Shown piece by piece: positions 11,576 to 23,436 of a stretch of 64,000 bases of DNA. The stretch lies in assembly GCA_963580455.1 (NCBI GenBank), contig OY756967.1, positions 18,894,022 through 18,958,021 of the forward strand. Reading direction: 5' to 3'. The position numbers were made by a program, and so were the translations under genes. The notes beneath the pieces are model-generated. The model was not told the DNA's origin. It searched no databases and saw only the letters and a program-made list of their open reading frames with translations. This stretch comes from Euonymus europaeus. Lineage: Eukaryota > Streptophyta > Magnoliopsida > Celastrales > Celastraceae. How positions within the stretch are numbered: position 1 is the stretch's first letter; the number at the start of each line of letters is the position of its first letter.

Positions 11576-11996
11576 GATTAATTAGCACTTCATGTCTATT
11601 CTTTTTGTGCAACATTTTGGAGATACATTCCAAGGTTTCAAGGAATTTTCTCCTAATTGAAGAATTTATAAAAACAAAGTTCCATTGATAACACACAAAT
11701 CAACAACATATCGCATGATAGGAGACCATTTGTTTGGTATAGGCTGGGGATTCTCCAAGAGTACAAGCCATATATAACCTACCATTTTCTACAAATAGAA
11801 TCTCTAATATGTTAATTAAGCCAAAATTAACAAAAGAAAGTCGACAAAAATCACATGTAGATAAATTAATCTATGTTCTCAGGTGGCATCGATATATAAT
11901 TTTGTTCATGAATTTATTAATAAAAAATTGAAATCCCTCAACTATAACATATTTGCTAGCTAAAGGCCTGCAAACAGAAATCTATGAATAACATTA
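11576..11996. other. Intergenic DNA upstream of the carboxypeptidase-like pseudogene
   Basis: AT-rich, with no coding or repeat signal recognised. It would have held the promoter of the following gene. Confidence 0.5.
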
Positions 11997-14441
11997 ATGG
12001 CATCAAAATTTTCTCATATCTTCCTTTTTGTTGTTCTCACAAGAACTACGAAGGCTCGAATCGCTCTCAAAAGATGATATCACCATCGTTGATGATGACT
12101 CCTCGACCAATAATGCTCCAAGGCTAGTTCGGAAGCGACTACATCTTCCTTTTGTTGTTGATTCTGGTCCCTATACAGAAGACCGTGGTCATTATGCTGG
12201 TTACTATGATCTTCCTCCTACTATAGGGGCAAGGTACGTAATTGAGCAAACCTAGCTTCTTTTCTGAATTTATATTATTAATTATACCTACTTGAATATC
12301 AGAGATTTTGATGTTTATATTGATCAGGGATTGCTATATTTGTTGATTTTTAGGATGTTTTACTTCTTCTTTGAATCACGAACCAAAAATACTAGTGACC
12401 CAGTTGTGATTTGGTTGGCTGGAGGGCCTGGATGCGGTGGTGCAATGGCTTTGTTTTATGAAAACGGTCCTTTCCATATTAAGAAAAACTCCTCTCTTGT
12501 TTGGAATGATTATGGCTGGGACAAGGTGTTACTATTTTACAGGATCATTCCTATAAGAATATGCACTGTCTTGTTTTAGTCCTTGAAGTATTTTACTCTC
12601 AAGTTGTTTGAAATTCAGTTATTTTGCAATGAAGGTATCAAACCTTCTATACGTTGATCAACCTACCGGAACATGTTTTAGTTACACAACAAATGAAAGT
12701 GATCTACAACAAAATCAAATTGATGTCATCAATGATTTATAGGACTTTATACAGGTAAAATTTCGTTTTAGCTTGTTGTATTTATTCTTTGCACTTGAAT
12801 GATATATTTTATATTCTTAGGAATTCTTTACGGAGTATAGTCATTTCAAAGAAAATGATTTTTTTATAACTGGAGATTCATATGCTGGACATTATGCTCC
12901 GGCTCTTACTTCTAAAATCATTGGTGAAAACAAAAACAAAAGGAGAATTCACATAAACATGCAGGTATATTTCTTTGCTTCTATCCATAAGTTCTAATGG
13001 TTTTACAGTTAAATATTTTCTTAACTGTGTTGTTTTACAGGGATTTGCCATTGGTAATGGACTTATAAATCTTGGAATTCAATAACCTGAACAACTATCT
13101 TATGCTTTGAGTCAAACTTTAATTGAAAGTCCTAGTACTGATTACACACGGATTAAGAAGGTTGTTAGAAAATGTAAACTCTCTATAAAAGCTTGCGGTG
13201 AGTGCTTTTTCAATCTTCTTTATGATTTCCATCTACATCTTTGTTTGGATATATTTATTTGGTAAAAGAACACCAAAAATCTCATGATTGGTAATTTGAT
13301 GTTCTACCCTTTTTCATTTTTTCTTAGAGACTGATGATGGTGCTTGTCTTGATGCATATGATGATTGCAAGTCCATACTTGATGAGATTCTAAGCATTAC
13401 TGGAAATATCAATGTATGTAAGAAATTGTGATGGCTATTTTTTGTCCCCATTTAAGGTACTGTGTTTTAAGGCCTGAGTCGTCCCCACTTGAATTCATAA
13501 CCTCTTGATAATTTGGATACTCACTCGATCGTCATCAAGTCATGAGTTTGAGTATGGAGTGGGATCCAGATCTTAAAATAAAATAAATACGGTGCGAGGC
13601 GGGGAGGGCACAAGCCTTAGTGCACAACATCTTTAAGTTGGGGGGCAACAAATAGCCACCAAAGAAACAGAAGAAGAAGCATGACTATTGTATATATGCT
13701 ATTTCTTAAAAAAAATTGGCAAACTCGATCTGAGTAGAATATATATTTGAAATTTGCAGTATTACGATATTCGAAAAGATTGTGAGGGCACCTCATGCTA
13801 TGACTTCTCAGACATGGAGAAACTGATGAATGAAGAATCAATGAAAGAATCCTTGGGAGTAGGTGATGATATACACTTTGTTTCATGTCGCTTGAGCGTA
13901 TTATCCAACATGAAGGGGGATTTCATGAAGAATTATGAAGTAGGATTACCTGCACTACTTAAAAATGGAATCAAGGTTCTTATTTATGCTGGAGACAAAG
14001 ATCTTTTCTTCAATTGGCAAGGTAAACCTCCGATTGCAAAGTCTTAATTAGTTTCCTCAGTGAATCTCAATATGAATTTCTCTATTCTTCGGTCTCTTAA
14101 TTTCTATTGGAGTAGGAAACTTGAAGTGGGTCCTTGAAATGAAATGGTTTGGCAAGGAAAGTTTTAAAGCATCACGACCAATTTATTTAGTTGTGGATGG
14201 AGACAAAGTATGGGAGTTGAGAAGTCAAAAACATCTGTCTTTTGTTAAGGTTGTTAATAAGTCTCACAATTTGTGTAAATGACTTCATGTTTAGTTGATC
14301 AATTAATCTAACTTCATTGATTGTACCTTAAATTAGATACATAAAGCTGGTCACTTTGTACCAATGGATCAACCAGAGGTAGCGCTACAAATGATAGAAG
14401 CATGGATGCAAGATCGTCTTTCAGTACAACTCTCCAAGTAA
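11997..14441 (+). pseudogene. Serine carboxypeptidase-like (S10 family) gene, inactivated
   Basis: Intact relatives are secreted or vacuolar serine carboxypeptidases (the SCPL48/49 type fits best). Coding blocks are about 12028-12233, 12354-12525, 12635-12754, 12821-12964, 13041-13197, 13328-13413, 13760-14021, 14116-14249 and 14337-14441, all with GT-AG borders. The triad is still present: Ser in GDSYAGH (12878), Asp in GDKDLFFNW (14000) and His in HKAGHFVPMDQP (14352). Family motifs WLAGGPGC and LLYVDQPTGT remain, though GGPGC is followed by GG, not SS. Lesions: TAG at 12740 (after INDL), TAA at 13083 (after LGIQ), and a hydrophobic signal-like start at 11997 (MASKFSHIFLFVVL) in a different frame from the rest. 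Splice sites and active site are kept, so inactivation looks recent. Confidence 0.9.
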
Positions 14442-15090
14442 TCATGATTATACCTTTAATTAGTTATTACTAATGTAATGTAAGGTTACAAAACGTCACT
14501 AAAAGTTTTTTAACCCGCATAACTAAAGTTATTTTCATTTTTTAAAAACCAGAGTAATGCTTGAGACCCCAAAATGTGACTCCTATTTGACCTTCAATTA
14601 ATCTAAAGTGTTAGATGTCAAATGATCCATACATATGTATTTATAATTAATGGTTAAAACAACTAACGCATAATTTTAGAGATAAAATGAGGGTTATTGT
14701 TTTGGATAGATGTAACATGATCAAACATTATTACTGGTCACTTTCTCTACCATTGGTAGACAGAACTAGATTATCATGTGATGCACTAGAACCATGACCC
14801 AAGCCCAAGAGCTTAGGTCCAATTGAGAAGGCCAAGCTTAGGCCAAGTTATGTTGGTTATATGTGCTAGGTTTAATTTTAAGATGGAGGACAGCTTTTGA
14901 AGATTGAAGAAAAACTGTTGTTATAGCCACCGAGCTCAACTCTGGGCGTATCGAGGATGCCGACTTCCTTATCTTAGCGGTGATTCCAACGATGGGGTTA
15001 TAATGTTAATGTGGGCTATCTCAACCAAAAAAAAGTTATTTATAACATATATCTCGTAAACATCTTATGTTGTTTGACTTAGATTTGAAC
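14442..15090. other. Intergenic DNA, no gene seen
   Basis: Nothing coding is recognised in either strand. It separates the carboxypeptidase relic from the LINE remnants. Confidence 0.5.
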
Positions 15091-16010
15091 TTTGAAAACC
15101 CCTACATATATTGAAGTGTCTTTATAAAATATCAGGGATATTATTGCACACTGGACAAGTATCAATCAAAACAATTTTCGTATGATACAAATTTGAATAG
15201 GTGGGAATAATATCATGAAGCACACGTCACATGAAAACCTTTGAGGAAGAGGGGACCTGAAAAGTCAAGATCATGGACCAAATAACAAGCAGCTGAATGA
15301 GTAGTTGAAGAAGAACTCGGACCACTTTGATCATTAATTTCTAAAAATTGATGATAGTCACCCCATATTGTTAACCATTTGTCTTTCCATTCCATAATAG
15401 CTTGTCCTCACCCAAACGAGGAGTAACCGACTACTGAAGGAGATTACTCTTGCCTCTGCTTCATTGACTAGGCCCAAAATGAGTTGAGAATTCCACCAAT
15501 TGGTATTCTGGTTTATTAAAAACATTGATTGGTGAATTTCTTGTAAAACTCACTCATGAACTTCTTCATTAAATCTAATTAAGGGGCCGTGAAACTCATT
15601 TATCCATCTATATATGAATAGTATATTCTCGTTCCTGACTCACCATTGTAAACCATCCTTGAGAATCCCCATTGTTGAGCAAATGTTTTTCCTTACAAAT
15701 GAGAAGGTTCAGATATCTGCATAAAAAAAGACTACTTTCTAAAATACCTTGCTTTAAGCACACGTGCCTCGAGAAAGGAAATCAAATATTTGAGATATGT
15801 GCATCAGTTAGCTTAAAGTTGTAAGCAATGCTTCAATGAAAGCTCCAAAATCTTGAAATCCTAAATATCCCATTCTCTTGGATTTACAAAATAAATCTCA
15901 TAGTAACCATAATATTCTTTTAGAAGAACCAAGAAGAAGGCGAAAAACCTCAAACCAAATATTAGGTTACGATTTTTGGAAGAAATTCATCATCGTTCAA
16001 TTCATTATTC
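15090..16010 (-). mobile_element. Old LINE (non-LTR retrotransposon) relic
   Basis: Read on the minus strand in several frames, it gives the post-reverse-transcriptase region of plant LINEs: GYLGFQDFGAFIEALL, an ARVLKARYF-like block, ILKDGLQW, then a zinc-finger zf-RVT motif RVLHDIIPTYSNLYHTKI with DTCPVC. Many stops and frameshifts; no RNase H part was found. It is older than the adjacent element at 16.1-18.1 kb and in the same orientation. Confidence 0.65.
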
Positions 16011-16129
16011 CAAAAGTTTGAGGTCGGTTAATGAGTCTATGAAAAAATGAACAAGAACTCACTAAGCGTATTCGTTTCTGCCGTTCATAATATATTTGTT
16101 GTATGATTTACATGTTGAAGGTGAAGTTG

Positions 16130-18118
16130 AATATAATTAAAGAAGAGAAAAATCTTCTCTTCGGTGGCTAACATAAAACGAGGGGGCATTAACCTAACCT
16201 CGACAACAAGCAAGATCAAGGACAACAAGAATCTAAAAACAAAAGGCTAGAAAGCATAAACAAAGAGATTACAAAAAAAATCCCTATTTTCTGATTCTAA
16301 AAGCCGGAATCTCCCATCTATCCATCTGAAGGAAGCCTTTAACCGTGGGAAGGAGATTACTAAAGCTGTCATAATCTTCAAAGACTTTGCTATTAGAGGC
16401 TTTGGAAGCCAAAAAATCAGCTGCACCATTAAGTTCTCTGAAGACATGTCTGAATCGGATTTCCATAGGCTCATATATTTTGGCTATATTTCTATGAAGA
16501 TATATCAAATTCCAAGGGCAACTGTTGTTCTCAGAAAGAATGTTGATTACAATTAACGAGTCCGATTCAACAATAAGCTTTGTAATGCCTAAGGAAATAG
16601 CAAGTCTGATGCCATCATAAATGGCCCTCATTTCAATAAAATTAATTGAATTAAAACCATAATAATTAGAGAATCCAACCACAAATTGACCAAAACTACT
16701 TCTAATCACACCTCCTCCTCCTGATTCCCCAGGACTTCCCAATGCACTACCATCACAATTGATAATAATGACATCATAGGGAGGGGGATTCCAGTATAAG
16801 ATTGAAACCATACCTTTTTTGCTGGTACTCAAAGGAATGTGGAAAAGTTGACTAACATGTGAGTCTTGAAGTTCTAGATTAGCATTCTTACCTTTGCACA
16901 AGAATTGCACTCTGATTTGCTTGCCAGTTAAATGAATGAGATCAAACCTGCATTTATTTCTAGCATACCACAAATTCCAACAGATAAAGGCAAGGATCAT
17001 GCAAGCCATTGCCCCAATAACTGTTTTTTTTGTTTTTGTGCTGCCACCAAGTGGTTAGTCTTAAAAGAAGACCATTATCACTGAAATTCAGACCGAAAGA
17101 ATTACCAAAAAAGGACCAAACTTGACTGGCAGTGGAGCTTTCCATCATAACATGATTTGCAGATTCAATACTAGGAGAATTTAAAGAGCAAACACATTTG
17201 GAAGCAAGGTTAACTCCCTTTTTCTTTATATTTTCATCAACATGCACTTGTTATTTAGCACTTTTCACATGAAAATAGATATCTTGATTGGGATTAAATC
17301 ATGCCAAATAAAATAATAGTGAGGATTGAAGCTATAACTTTGCCTATGGATTAGCCAAGTTGAATTTACTGTAAAGTTCCCATTTTGGTTAGGCTTCCAA
17401 ATCATCTTGTCAGGACAACCATTAAAGGAAGTAATTTCGGTGAGGATTTTGTCCACTATAAAATTAGGTAGGTGTTGTCTGAGTTTAACTTCATTCCATT
17501 TTTTATTTAAAGTGATGCTAGAGACATTAGTTGGCCAATTAGGATTAATACCAATTAAAAAAGCCAGAGAGCCATCTTTTAACCAACTATCTCACCACAT
17601 GTGAACATTACCTTGACTAATGATGAATTTGGTGTTGCTTTCCATCACTTGTCTAACACTACACATTCTCTTCCAAGTAAGAGAGCCTGAGACAGGAGCC
17701 TGAGTGGGGTGGCATTTCCTACTATATTTTTGGTGAATAAAAGAGGCGCATAAGGATTTATTTTGTCTAAATTTCCACCACAACTTATAACTTTGAGCCA
17801 CTACCTTTTCAGAGATGTTCCTAATGTCTAATCCGCCCTCTAACTTAGGCCTAGTGATCATCTTCCAAGCCACCCAGTGAAGCCTATTTCCATACTCAGA
17901 TTTCCCCCAAAAGAAATTAGCACATATAGAATTGATTTCTTGTAAAATCTTTTTTGAGGGGAAAGAACTTCAAACATATAAATGGAAAAAGATGAGAGAA
18001 CATGTTTTAGGAGGATTAATCTTCCTCCAGCAGTTAACAAATCTTCTGTGTAGATGTTTCTTTGCATTGACAATGATAAACTTTTCCCAACTTTTGGAAG
18101 CTCAAAGCCTTGCTGAAT
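16130..18118 (-). mobile_element. 5'-truncated LINE with zf-RVT and RNase H domains
   Basis: On the minus strand, in order: GFELPKVGKSLSL (end of reverse transcriptase, 18105-18060), GRLILLKHVLSSFSIYM, MAWKMITRPKLEGGLDIRNI (17873), a zf-RVT block (MIWKPNQNGNFTVNSTWLI, WHDLIPIKISIFM), and a 241-residue frame at 17009-16284 with a type I RNase H domain. RNase H acidic positions are visible in NCDGSALG, IEMRAIYDG and VESDSL, with a late ELNGAADFLA motif. The reverse-transcriptase palm and endonuclease are missing and several frame breaks occur, so it cannot move on its own. A TTGTTGTC-rich 3' tail lies near 16200. Its truncated end abuts an FBD fragment. Confidence 0.85.
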
Positions 18119-18210
18119 TATGATTCATTGAATCAACTTCGAGAAGTAAAAGGATGGAAGACTTTGAGGGTACAATGAATGGATTGGTGTTTGGTAAGTT
18201 AACCCGCAAG
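18119..18210 (+). pseudogene. Third FBD fragment next to the LINE
   Basis: The sequence TTGAATCAACTTC followed by ATGGAAGACTTTGAGG and AATGAATGGATTGG lines up with the FBD fragment at 11390-11450. The upstream part was probably displaced when the LINE inserted. It is short, with a stop, and is certainly not functional. Confidence 0.45.
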
Positions 18211-18644
18211 CGTGAAGTTAAGAACCTTCCATTTTAGAATGCAAAATATGTTGTGTACTGAAAAGCATGAGATGTTGATGTTATTTTTCAAATCAATTTT
18301 TGCTATTCAGAAGGCGAACACTTCAGGTATCCTAAAACAATTAATATTTGTTAGTTGGGCTCAGCTATTTAGGTAGAGCCCATAAACTCTCTACTTTTAG
18401 GCTCCAAAACTCACTCAATTTATTAGTTGGTACCTAAGTAATTGGAGCAACATCATTCATGATGGTTGCAATTTGTTGGATGTACGAAAAATATTGTTTA
18501 TATTCGAAGACATGTTTTTATCGGAGAATGAAAATAAAATTATTTTTGTATTGATAGAATGATGTAAATTTATTGATTTAAATTTTTACGTGATAAAAAT
18601 ATAACCCATCTGAAAATTTATATATAAACAATATTTCTTCGTAT
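18211..18644. other. Intergenic DNA between FBD relics
   Basis: AT-rich, no coding signal recognised. The first exon with the F-box expected for the next relic is absent here. Confidence 0.45.
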
Positions 18645-19821
18645 TTACAATGCTTCCCTGATGTTGATCAATGGATACTTTTCCTCTCGCGTAAGGATGT
18701 TAGGGAATTGGTTATCTAATTAGGAGAAGGTGCTTGGTTTAGAGCCCCTATATGTCTGTTCAATTTCAAGAAATTAATTCATTTAGAGCTGGTTCGTTGT
18801 GAATTTGAGCCGCCTCCTGCTTTTAAGGGATTCTTGTGTCTGAAGAGCATGTGCCTTTGCCAGGTTTCGGTTTCTGCTGAGGCGATGGCGTCTCTTATTT
18901 CTAGTTGTCCTCTTCTTGATAGTTTGGAAATTTTATATTTTGATGGTTTAGCTCTTAACATTTTTGCTCCAAATCTCAAATACTTGTGTCTGGAAGGTGA
19001 ATTCAAAGACATATTTCTTGAAAATACACCTCTTGTAAAATCCTTGTCAATCTCAATTTATATGCCTGATGACATTGCTGAATACTTTGAGCAAAGTGCA
19101 GCCAACAACTTTGTCAAGTTGCTTGGCGGTGTTCCTCGCCTTGAGAAGCTTGTTGGGCGTATCTATTTCACAAAGGTGACATTATATAATTTTATGACTC
19201 TAGCTTGTCTTTCTTTCATGGTATATTAGAATTATATATTGAATGTTTACTCTTGTTTGAAGTATTTGAGTATAGGTAATGATCTTGGAATACTTCCAGT
19301 TACTTATGAAAATTTAAAGATAATTGAACTCTATCAAGTGCGTTTTGAAGACATGAAAGAGCTACTTCTTCTTCGCTTGGTTACAAATGCCCCGAATTTA
19401 ACAGAATTCCATATTTCGGTGAGATTTTAATCTACATATTGCATTTGTTTTACCTAGTCTATGTTGAACATTATAGATTGTTTTTCTATACAAAATGCAA
19501 GTGTTTTGTGTCCATTGTTTTATGCAGAGTTCCTCAAATGCGTTGACTGCCATAGAAGCACCTGATTTTGATTTTTTGAAGAAAGAGTATCCTTTGGATT
19601 GCACTTTCAAACAACTTAAAGTTGCAAAGATGACTGATATGTTTGGTGTGCCACATGAGATGGAATTCATCAAATTTCTCCTTACAAACTCTCCAGTGCT
19701 CAAGATGATGAGCATTGCACCTTCTGCTTATGTTATGGACAGAACACATAATATGTTGATTGAGTTGCTAAGGTTTCAGCGGGCTTCTGCTCAAGCAGAA
19801 ATCTTATTCGTCCAAGAGTGA
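18645..19821 (+). pseudogene. F-box/LRR/FBD gene, 5'-truncated, with a stop
   Basis: Three coding blocks are well kept: about 18651-19175 (LRR region, ending IYFTK), 19263-19418 and 19528-19821 (FBD domain, MEFIKFLLTNSPVLKMMSI, RASAQAEILFVQE, natural stop), joined by GT-AG introns. The usual N-terminal F-box exon is missing, and TAA at 18717 interrupts the first block (KDVRELVI, stop, LGEGAWFRAP). The long undamaged downstream frame suggests young decay. A shorter LRR/FBD protein starting further downstream cannot be excluded, but would lack the F-box needed to join an SCF complex. Confidence 0.8.
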
Positions 19822-20847
19822 ACATAGCGCATTCTGTGTAAAGTTCTCTTTGACTCTTTCACGAAACTATTTTCTCTTTATCATTTCTTTGGGTGCAAGT
19901 TTAAATGTTTAATCATCCATTGCTTTTGAGTATGTTATTGACTACATTTTAGATATATGCTAACTAGGAGCTTGAAGCTCAAAATAAGAGTAATAATCAG
20001 CATTGCAGTAAAACATTTTGAACATTGATCCCGCGACACCATAGAGTTGGCACAACTCCATAATGCCTTAAAAGTTGTTATGAATTCATCCTTAATATCT
20101 TAATTTAAAATTTATGACCTATGCAATTATCACTTCGTTCCAAATAATGAGAGATATTTGTAGAAAATTGACAATAGTCTATTTTAGTGATTTGTGAACA
20201 ATGGCATGGGATTTAACATTTCAGCCTTTAGGAATGTCCTCTGGACCTAGTTTTTGTTTGAAATTACACTGCACTACCATTATTTTTCGTGGTGTCGATA
20301 ATGAGGCTTCTTGCAATTTTTGATAGAAATATTACTATCACAAGCAATTCTTGCAGAACGCTTAGGAGGATTTCTCGAGCAAGCACAAACAAGACATGTA
20401 AAGTTTTGACTCCATGTCCGTTTTCAAATATATTGTCAGATATTTGACACAGCTTTGTAGCTCCTATACAACACTTTTATACGAGAGGCTCTCTGCAACA
20501 GAGTTTATATTGACTTCATTTTGGAACTCGTATTTGTCTTCTTTATTGTGAAAATTGTGAAATCTGGGTCCTGAGAGCTCCATTGCTTTTCCCATTTCTC
20601 TGCAACCCCATCTCCTTCCAGCTTTCAAACAACTTCTAATATCTTGAGCTTGTGACTCGGAACCATTTCTAATGCAATTCGATCATAGTTGTTCTTCAAA
20701 TCCTTGTCAACAAGCAGTTCAAGCTTCTTTTCCTGGTGAAATTTATTCACCTGCAATTATAGATATGTTCGCGGAACGGCTGAACTGATAATCATAGGAT
20801 TTTTTTTAATTTGTGAAGATTGAATTATTGAATTGATTTGTCTGTCA
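19822..20847. other. Intergenic DNA, no gene seen
   Basis: No coding, RNA or repeat feature was recognised between the FBD relic and the hAT-transposase relic. Confidence 0.5.
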
Positions 20848-22160
20848 ATGGATAAATTTGTTACCAAAATTAAGCGTATAATAGAGGATCCATATTCATC
20901 CGTGTCATCAAAGAAAGATCGTGTGGAGATGGATTATGAAAATCTTCCTGCAGATCTGGGGTTACGACGTTCAATTTGTGATTATGATCCTACTGATAGA
21001 GATCGTGTTCGGCGATCATATTTACAAAAGGAACCTTGTCAACCTATCCACCATGATTTTCCACAAACTCTCATGGTGGATGAATTACAAAGGTTCAATA
21101 AAGATTGGTTTGATCAATATTCTAATTGGTTGGAGTATAGCCTAGCAAAAGATTCACCATATTGCCTCTATTGTTATCCTTTCAAACCTAAAAGTAATCA
21201 AGGAGGTGGTGATGCATAGGGGTGGAAGTTTGGGTTTTCGGTTCGGTTTGAGATGGAAATCGAAAAAAATGAAAACCGAACTTACCTAAATATGTCAAAT
21301 AGAACCGAATAACAAAGAAAATTGAACCGAACCGTTTAATACGGTTTGGTTTTTCGGTTTTTCGGTTTAAATCGATTTTGTCAAATGTATGTTGTATTTG
21401 AGTATTTATGTCATATATTACCTACCTAATAAATAAATAAGTACTAATTAATTAATGTTATGTGTATATATATATATAATTTAAAACATATAAATGAACT
21501 TCGGTTTTCAGTTTAAAATCGAAATTAATTTTCATAAACCGAAACCAAACCGAAAATCAAACTTCTCAAAAACAAAAAACTGAAACCGGAACGATAAATT
21601 GCAAATCGAACCGAACTCTATTTTACGATTCGGATTTCGGTTTGGATCGATTTCTTCCACCCCTAGTGATGCATTTGTCAGTTAATGAGTTTAACTTGGA
21701 TGAAGTTTGACCAACATGTTGGGAAACAGAACAGTACCAGTACCATAACCAAGCAAAAAGTCTCATGAGTCATAAACTTACTGCAAGTATTTGGACTTTG
21801 TTCACTAGTAACATAAGTAAATGCATAATTGAATATCGAACTCACTTGAGTGCGGCTATTGATTGTGTTCGATTACTCTTACGCCAAGGATTATCATTTT
21901 GTGACCATGAAGAATCTGAATCATCAACAAATATAAGAAACTACTCGAGAGTTATTTCACTGGCTTATTGACCACAATCACAAAATCAAAAGTTCCTCTT
22001 TTGAAAATGCTCCTAAAAACTCTCAAATGATTTCATCCGGCATTCAGAAGGATCTTTGTATTGCTGCTCCCATTGAGACCACCCATGCTATTATCAAAGA
22101 TATTGAAGAAGCATTATCGATTAGTCTTTTGGTTGACGACTCTCAACATAAACCAATCAA
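20848..22160 (+). pseudogene. hAT-superfamily transposase-like (TTF-type zinc finger, DUF4371) relic
   Basis: The first block (20848-21219) encodes the TTF-type zinc-finger region of plant hAT transposase-like genes: DYENLPADLGLRRSICDYDP, DRDRVRRSYLQKEPCQP, NKDWFDQYSNWLEYSLAKDS and CLYCYPFKP. A 449-bp MITE interrupts it at 21217-21665. Beyond that the homology resumes (LSAAIDCVRLLLRQGLSFCDH at 21850-21905, then a DUF4371 part with frameshifts to about 22160: IQKDLCIAAPIETTHAII). The catalytic core and dimerisation domain are missing. It is dead by insertion, frameshift and truncation. Confidence 0.85.
21217..21665. mobile_element. hAT-type MITE, 449 bp, nested in a transposase relic
   Basis: The termini are perfect inverted repeats TAGGGGTGGAAG and CTTCCACCCCTA. 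Both flanks carry the 8-bp duplication GTGATGCA (21209-21216 and 21666-21673). The interior is rich in TTCGGTTT and AACCGAA motifs in opposite orientation, so the element can fold. There is no coding capacity. It inserted after the host transposase gene had arrived, giving relative dating. Confidence 0.92.
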
Positions 22161-22685
22161 GGAAAAATGACAGTCGTTGAGATATGTTAATACCCAAGTT
22201 ACCCAACCCAAGCGATGACATGTGTTATGTGGAGGTAGTTTTGAAAATGGTTTGCTGGGTCCAACAAATGAGGCCCCAAATCCAGCGCAAATCATGGGCC
22301 TAAAAGCCCATTCTTTCACCCTCCGGTATATAACAATAAAAAATACCAATGTTTACGCGACGCGTGCATGACTTGCAGAGAACGAAGTCCGATACTTTCG
22401 AGGATTACGCCACCTTTTGATGCCAATAAAATATGATGATTTAACGTGATTTTGGAAATTTAATTATAATCAAATCTAGCTTTAACAATTGTAATCCTCG
22501 AGTCTATGATTTTGTTCTTTTACATGTAATATGGAAAGGATCTTTACTAATATATCCCCATTCATGTAAGCATATTGAAAGCAAATAGACCACTCGAGTA
22601 TAAAGGGGACGGTATTGATGCCAAAAAAAAGAGAAGAGAGAGAATGTAACTCGTAAAATTATTAAAAAAAATCATTTTAATAATA
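22161..22685. other. Intergenic DNA, no gene seen
   Basis: Nothing coding is recognised; the frame at 22143-22349 on the minus strand has no domain or splice support. Confidence 0.5.
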
Positions 22686-22833
22686 CTCGAGAACACCTGC
22701 TAAGAAATTTTATAGTTAATGGAAATTGTAGAAAATGAATTATACACAATTTTCAATTATATAAAAAGTTGTATAAAAATAAAAACTTCATTTTCATTGG
22801 CTAACACATTTTCTTAGCATGTACTCTTTGAGC
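22686..22833. repeat. Small inverted-repeat element (MITE-like), ~148 bp
   Basis: The left end AGAACACCTGCTAAGAAA and the right end TTTCTTAGCATGTACTCT are inverted repeats with few mismatches, extending inwards through AATGGAAAT-type sequence to AAAATGAA and TTCATTTT. The AT-rich centre could form a hairpin. A partial extra end copy (GCATGTATTAAGAAAA) follows at 22833. No clear target-site duplication. Confidence 0.55.
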
Positions 22834-23324
22834 ATGTATTAAGAAAATCCTTAAAAAAAATGTAATTTTTTGTTAAATATATTTATATTAAATCATTATT
22901 CCCTTCGTCTTTATTTGATAGACTATATTTTGATTTTTAAAAAAATTATAGCCCATTTTTTATTAGAAATAAATAAAAATGACTAGTTTATTAATATACT
23001 CTCATTTATTGTGCATCTTTCTCGACAATTGACATTAATAAATTCTAGTACTAATAAAGTGTGAGTGTGGTGATCTTAATCAATGATATATTAAAAAAAA
23101 ATTAATTAAATTTATGATTTTAATCATATAAATTAAATTTTCTTAATTTGTGTCTAAAAATTAACAAGCCCATCGAAAAAGGACGGTGAGAGTTTTTGTA
23201 ACGTCAGATGTGTTGTGCGGCTGAGATGGATTCCTGCTAAAACACTTTAAGTATACGGCTTTTTTGTCAAAATAATGCCCGCCCGAGAAGGGCAAAAGCG
23301 TAACCAACACGGTTAAGGAAGAGA
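22834..23324. other. Intergenic AT-rich DNA and AAPT1 promoter region
   Basis: No gene is seen. The last few hundred bases should contain the AAPT1 promoter; I saw no convincing TATA box. Confidence 0.4.
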
Positions 23325-23414
23325 GTGGGTCACCGGCTTTGCTCGGCTTATATGTTAGTTTTTAGGGCGGGAGAGAGGAGAGAAGAAAATATCTGCTCCT
23401 CCCCTTTGCGAAAA

Positions 23415-23436
23415 TCTCTCTCTCTCTCTCTCTCTC
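23415..23436. repeat. (TC)11 microsatellite in the AAPT1 leader region
   Basis: A perfect TC run lies about 340 bp before the AAPT1 start codon, followed by another CT-rich stretch at 23467-23480. Pyrimidine-rich leaders of this kind are common in plant housekeeping genes. Confidence 0.9.

Noticed and set aside
13440..13620. Possible SINE in an intron of the carboxypeptidase relic
   Set aside because: Some tRNA-like words occur on the minus strand, but no convincing A-box and B-box pair at the right spacing.
15213..15395. 60-codon minus-strand frame as a possible gene
   Set aside because: It is in a different frame of a decayed LINE region; the surrounding frames match LINE zf-RVT sequence.
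18078..18118. TTTTGGAAGCTCAA as the start of an FBD fragment (matches the FBD exon at 10.18 kb)
   Set aside because: On the minus strand the same bases continue the LINE frame GFELPKVGKSLSL, so they belong to the LINE; only the part after about 18119 resembles FBD.
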